From Aquarana catesbeiana (Eukaryota; Chordata; Amphibia; Anura; Ranidae), in assembly GCF_042186555.1 (NCBI RefSeq), contig NC_133328.1, positions 333,506,039 to 333,570,038 on the forward strand: a stretch of 64,000 bases of DNA, in the 5' to 3' direction. The position numbers and the translations under genes were made by a program. The notes below the pieces were generated by a model, which saw only the letters and a program-made list of their open reading frames with translations, did no database searches and had not been told where the DNA came from. This document shows, piece by piece, positions 63,016-64,000 of this stretch. Numbering within the stretch: the first letter of the stretch is position 1; each line of letters starts with the position of its first letter.

Positions 63016-64000
63016 ATGAAACAATTCAAAGACCCGGATTTCTTGGCCAGTTCATTGACAAATAGAGGGATATGCGTAATTTGTGGGAGGTTAAAAACCC
63101 CTTATATCGCAATAAACCACCTAGGAAGGCATCGCTGGAGAAACTGCTGCAATTTGTGAAGACGCAGGTCCCCAAGGCAGACATTGAGTTTGTGGAGAGG
63201 AAAATCGGTAGCTTAAGAAGCACGTATAGGAAGGAGCTTAATAAGATCCAGGCTTCCATTAGGTCAGGAACAGCAGCAGAGGATGTGTATGTACCCAGTC
63301 TGTGGTACTACACCAGGATGTGGTTTCTGGAAGACCAGATGGAAGCCAGGGAATCACTTTCCACACTTCCATCCAGCCTTCCCTCCACCCTTCCCTCAAC
63401 CCCAGCTGAGGCTTCTGAGGACCAACCTGGGCCTTCCATCCTGGAAGAAGTGGAGGAGCCCAGCTAGAGCCAGGTATAGTATTTTTTAACATATTTATTG
63501 TCCTAAAATTATTGTTGTTAACTAGATGTTATTATTGCTAACAAATGAATGATTGAACAAAAAGTGTTTTACATATCAATAGACAGTAGGGGCCAAAAAT
63601 TATTGTGACAAGAATGAAAACTGCTGGGCTCGGAATGATAGTCTTTTCTATTCATTAACATTCAATTTGCAGCAGTCATGAGCTGAAAATTGTGTGTGAT
63701 TGATGAACCAAAAACTAAAACTATGTCCCTTTTTCATACACAGGAAGATCTCAGGCAGAACGAGGCTCTGGAATGTGGCACACAGGAGGAGGTGGGGTAA
63801 GTGTCAGCCAGGAAGAGGTGGGGGTAAGTGTCAGCCAGGAGGTGGTGGGCTCAGTAGGAGCCTCACCCAATTCCAGGTGCCTCCCCTCCGCCTTCCAACA
63901 AAAAGGGCCAGGAAGGGGAGTATTGTGGAGGAGGCAGCACTGGGCCTCATTAAGGAGGCTAATGCGGCCCTGAAACCCCCCCAATGCTGAAGAGGCCTAT
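63016..64000 (+). pseudogene. Harbinger MADF-like protein gene, runs off the window
   Basis: The ATG at 63016 gives MKQFKDPDFLA, then a one-base loss shifts the frame. The following frame has a TAG at 63063-63065 and then a MADF domain: RNLWEVKNPLYRN, AEDVYVPSLWYYTRMWFLED, with the three spaced aromatic helices of that fold and a Pro/Ser-rich tail to 63466. A TAG (63467) precedes CAG and a GTATAG donor. A second exon begins GAAGATCTCAGGCAG at 63745 after TACACAG and contains a short GTAAGTGTCAGCCAGGA duplication (63796 and 63824), then TKRARKGSIVEEAALGLIKE before the window end. MADF proteins bind DNA. A role as a Harbinger accessory protein is inferred from position. Confidence 0.7.

Larger units (their letters stand above)
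42343..64000. mobile_element. Three-gene Harbinger transposon, running off the window and filled by later insertions
   Basis: The left terminus TAATGCCGCGTACACAC cuts gypsy pol at 42342. Native Harbinger sequence is 42343-45663 and 60861-64000. Between them lie about 15.2 kb of nested insertions. It carries a transposase gene (+, 42808-44957), a Myb/SANT-like gene (-, 60954-62721) and a MADF-like gene (+, 63016 onward). The right terminus was not reached. Assigning the right-hand genes to the same element rests on the matched foldback flanks at 45434-45660 and 60861-60888 and on the ACT duplication. Confidence 0.7.

Overview
This 64 kb window looks like transposon-dense nuclear DNA of an anuran amphibian. 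The evidence is the mix of repeats: CR1 and Tx1-like L1 retrotransposons, Ty3/gypsy elements of two kinds (one Gmr1-like), Harbinger, hAT and Tc1 DNA transposons, many short inverted-repeat elements, tRNA-derived SINEs, AT-rich spacers and microsatellites. A ranid-type frog is a low-confidence inference. No convincing host gene was found. Every coding region I can support is a transposable-element gene, and every one carries at least one break.

Layout. 1-1.1 kb: C-terminal two thirds of an L1 ORF1 (minus strand). 1.3-2.8 kb: a small inverted-repeat element and a 664-bp tandem duplication. 2.8-8.3 kb: AT-rich, no genes. 8.3-10.6 kb: a 427-bp tandem duplication split by a 1.4 kb insertion with a 12-bp target-site duplication (TSD) and a hammerhead-ribozyme-like motif. 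11.1-14.5 kb: hAT-type and foldback MITEs. 14.65-17.35 kb: a 2.7 kb DNA element with 6-bp TSDs that carries a 1.7 kb proline-coding minisatellite. 17.8-26.3 kb: a CR1 LINE (minus) cut by a hAT foldback (itself holding a Harbinger MITE) and by a rearranged chromodomain gypsy (itself holding a 2.5 kb foldback). 26.8-31.3 kb: more foldbacks and a second hammerhead-like motif. 33.3-34.6 kb: an internally deleted Tc1. 36.1-37.2 kb: two adjacent Harbinger MITEs.

38.3-64 kb is a deep stack of nested insertions: L1 ORF1, cut by a chromodomain gypsy (minus), cut by a three-gene Harbinger that runs off the window end, cut by an element with GGGGGTCATTTACTATAG ends, holding an old hAT, cut by a 10.6 kb hAT with 8-bp TSDs, cut by a 5.45 kb Gmr1-like gypsy whose integrase precedes its reverse transcriptase. 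The two LTRs of the last one differ at about 11 of 488 positions by eye, so it is the youngest layer.

Functional links: the Harbinger unit holds a transposase gene (+), a convergent three-exon Myb/SANT-like gene (-) and a divergent MADF-like gene (+). Two MITEs elsewhere in the window (18875-19288, 38925-39369) share its terminal sequence AATGCCGCGTACACAC and are plausible deletion derivatives. Coordinates of element ends come from reading TSDs and inverted repeats by eye. Family assignments come from protein motifs without any database search.
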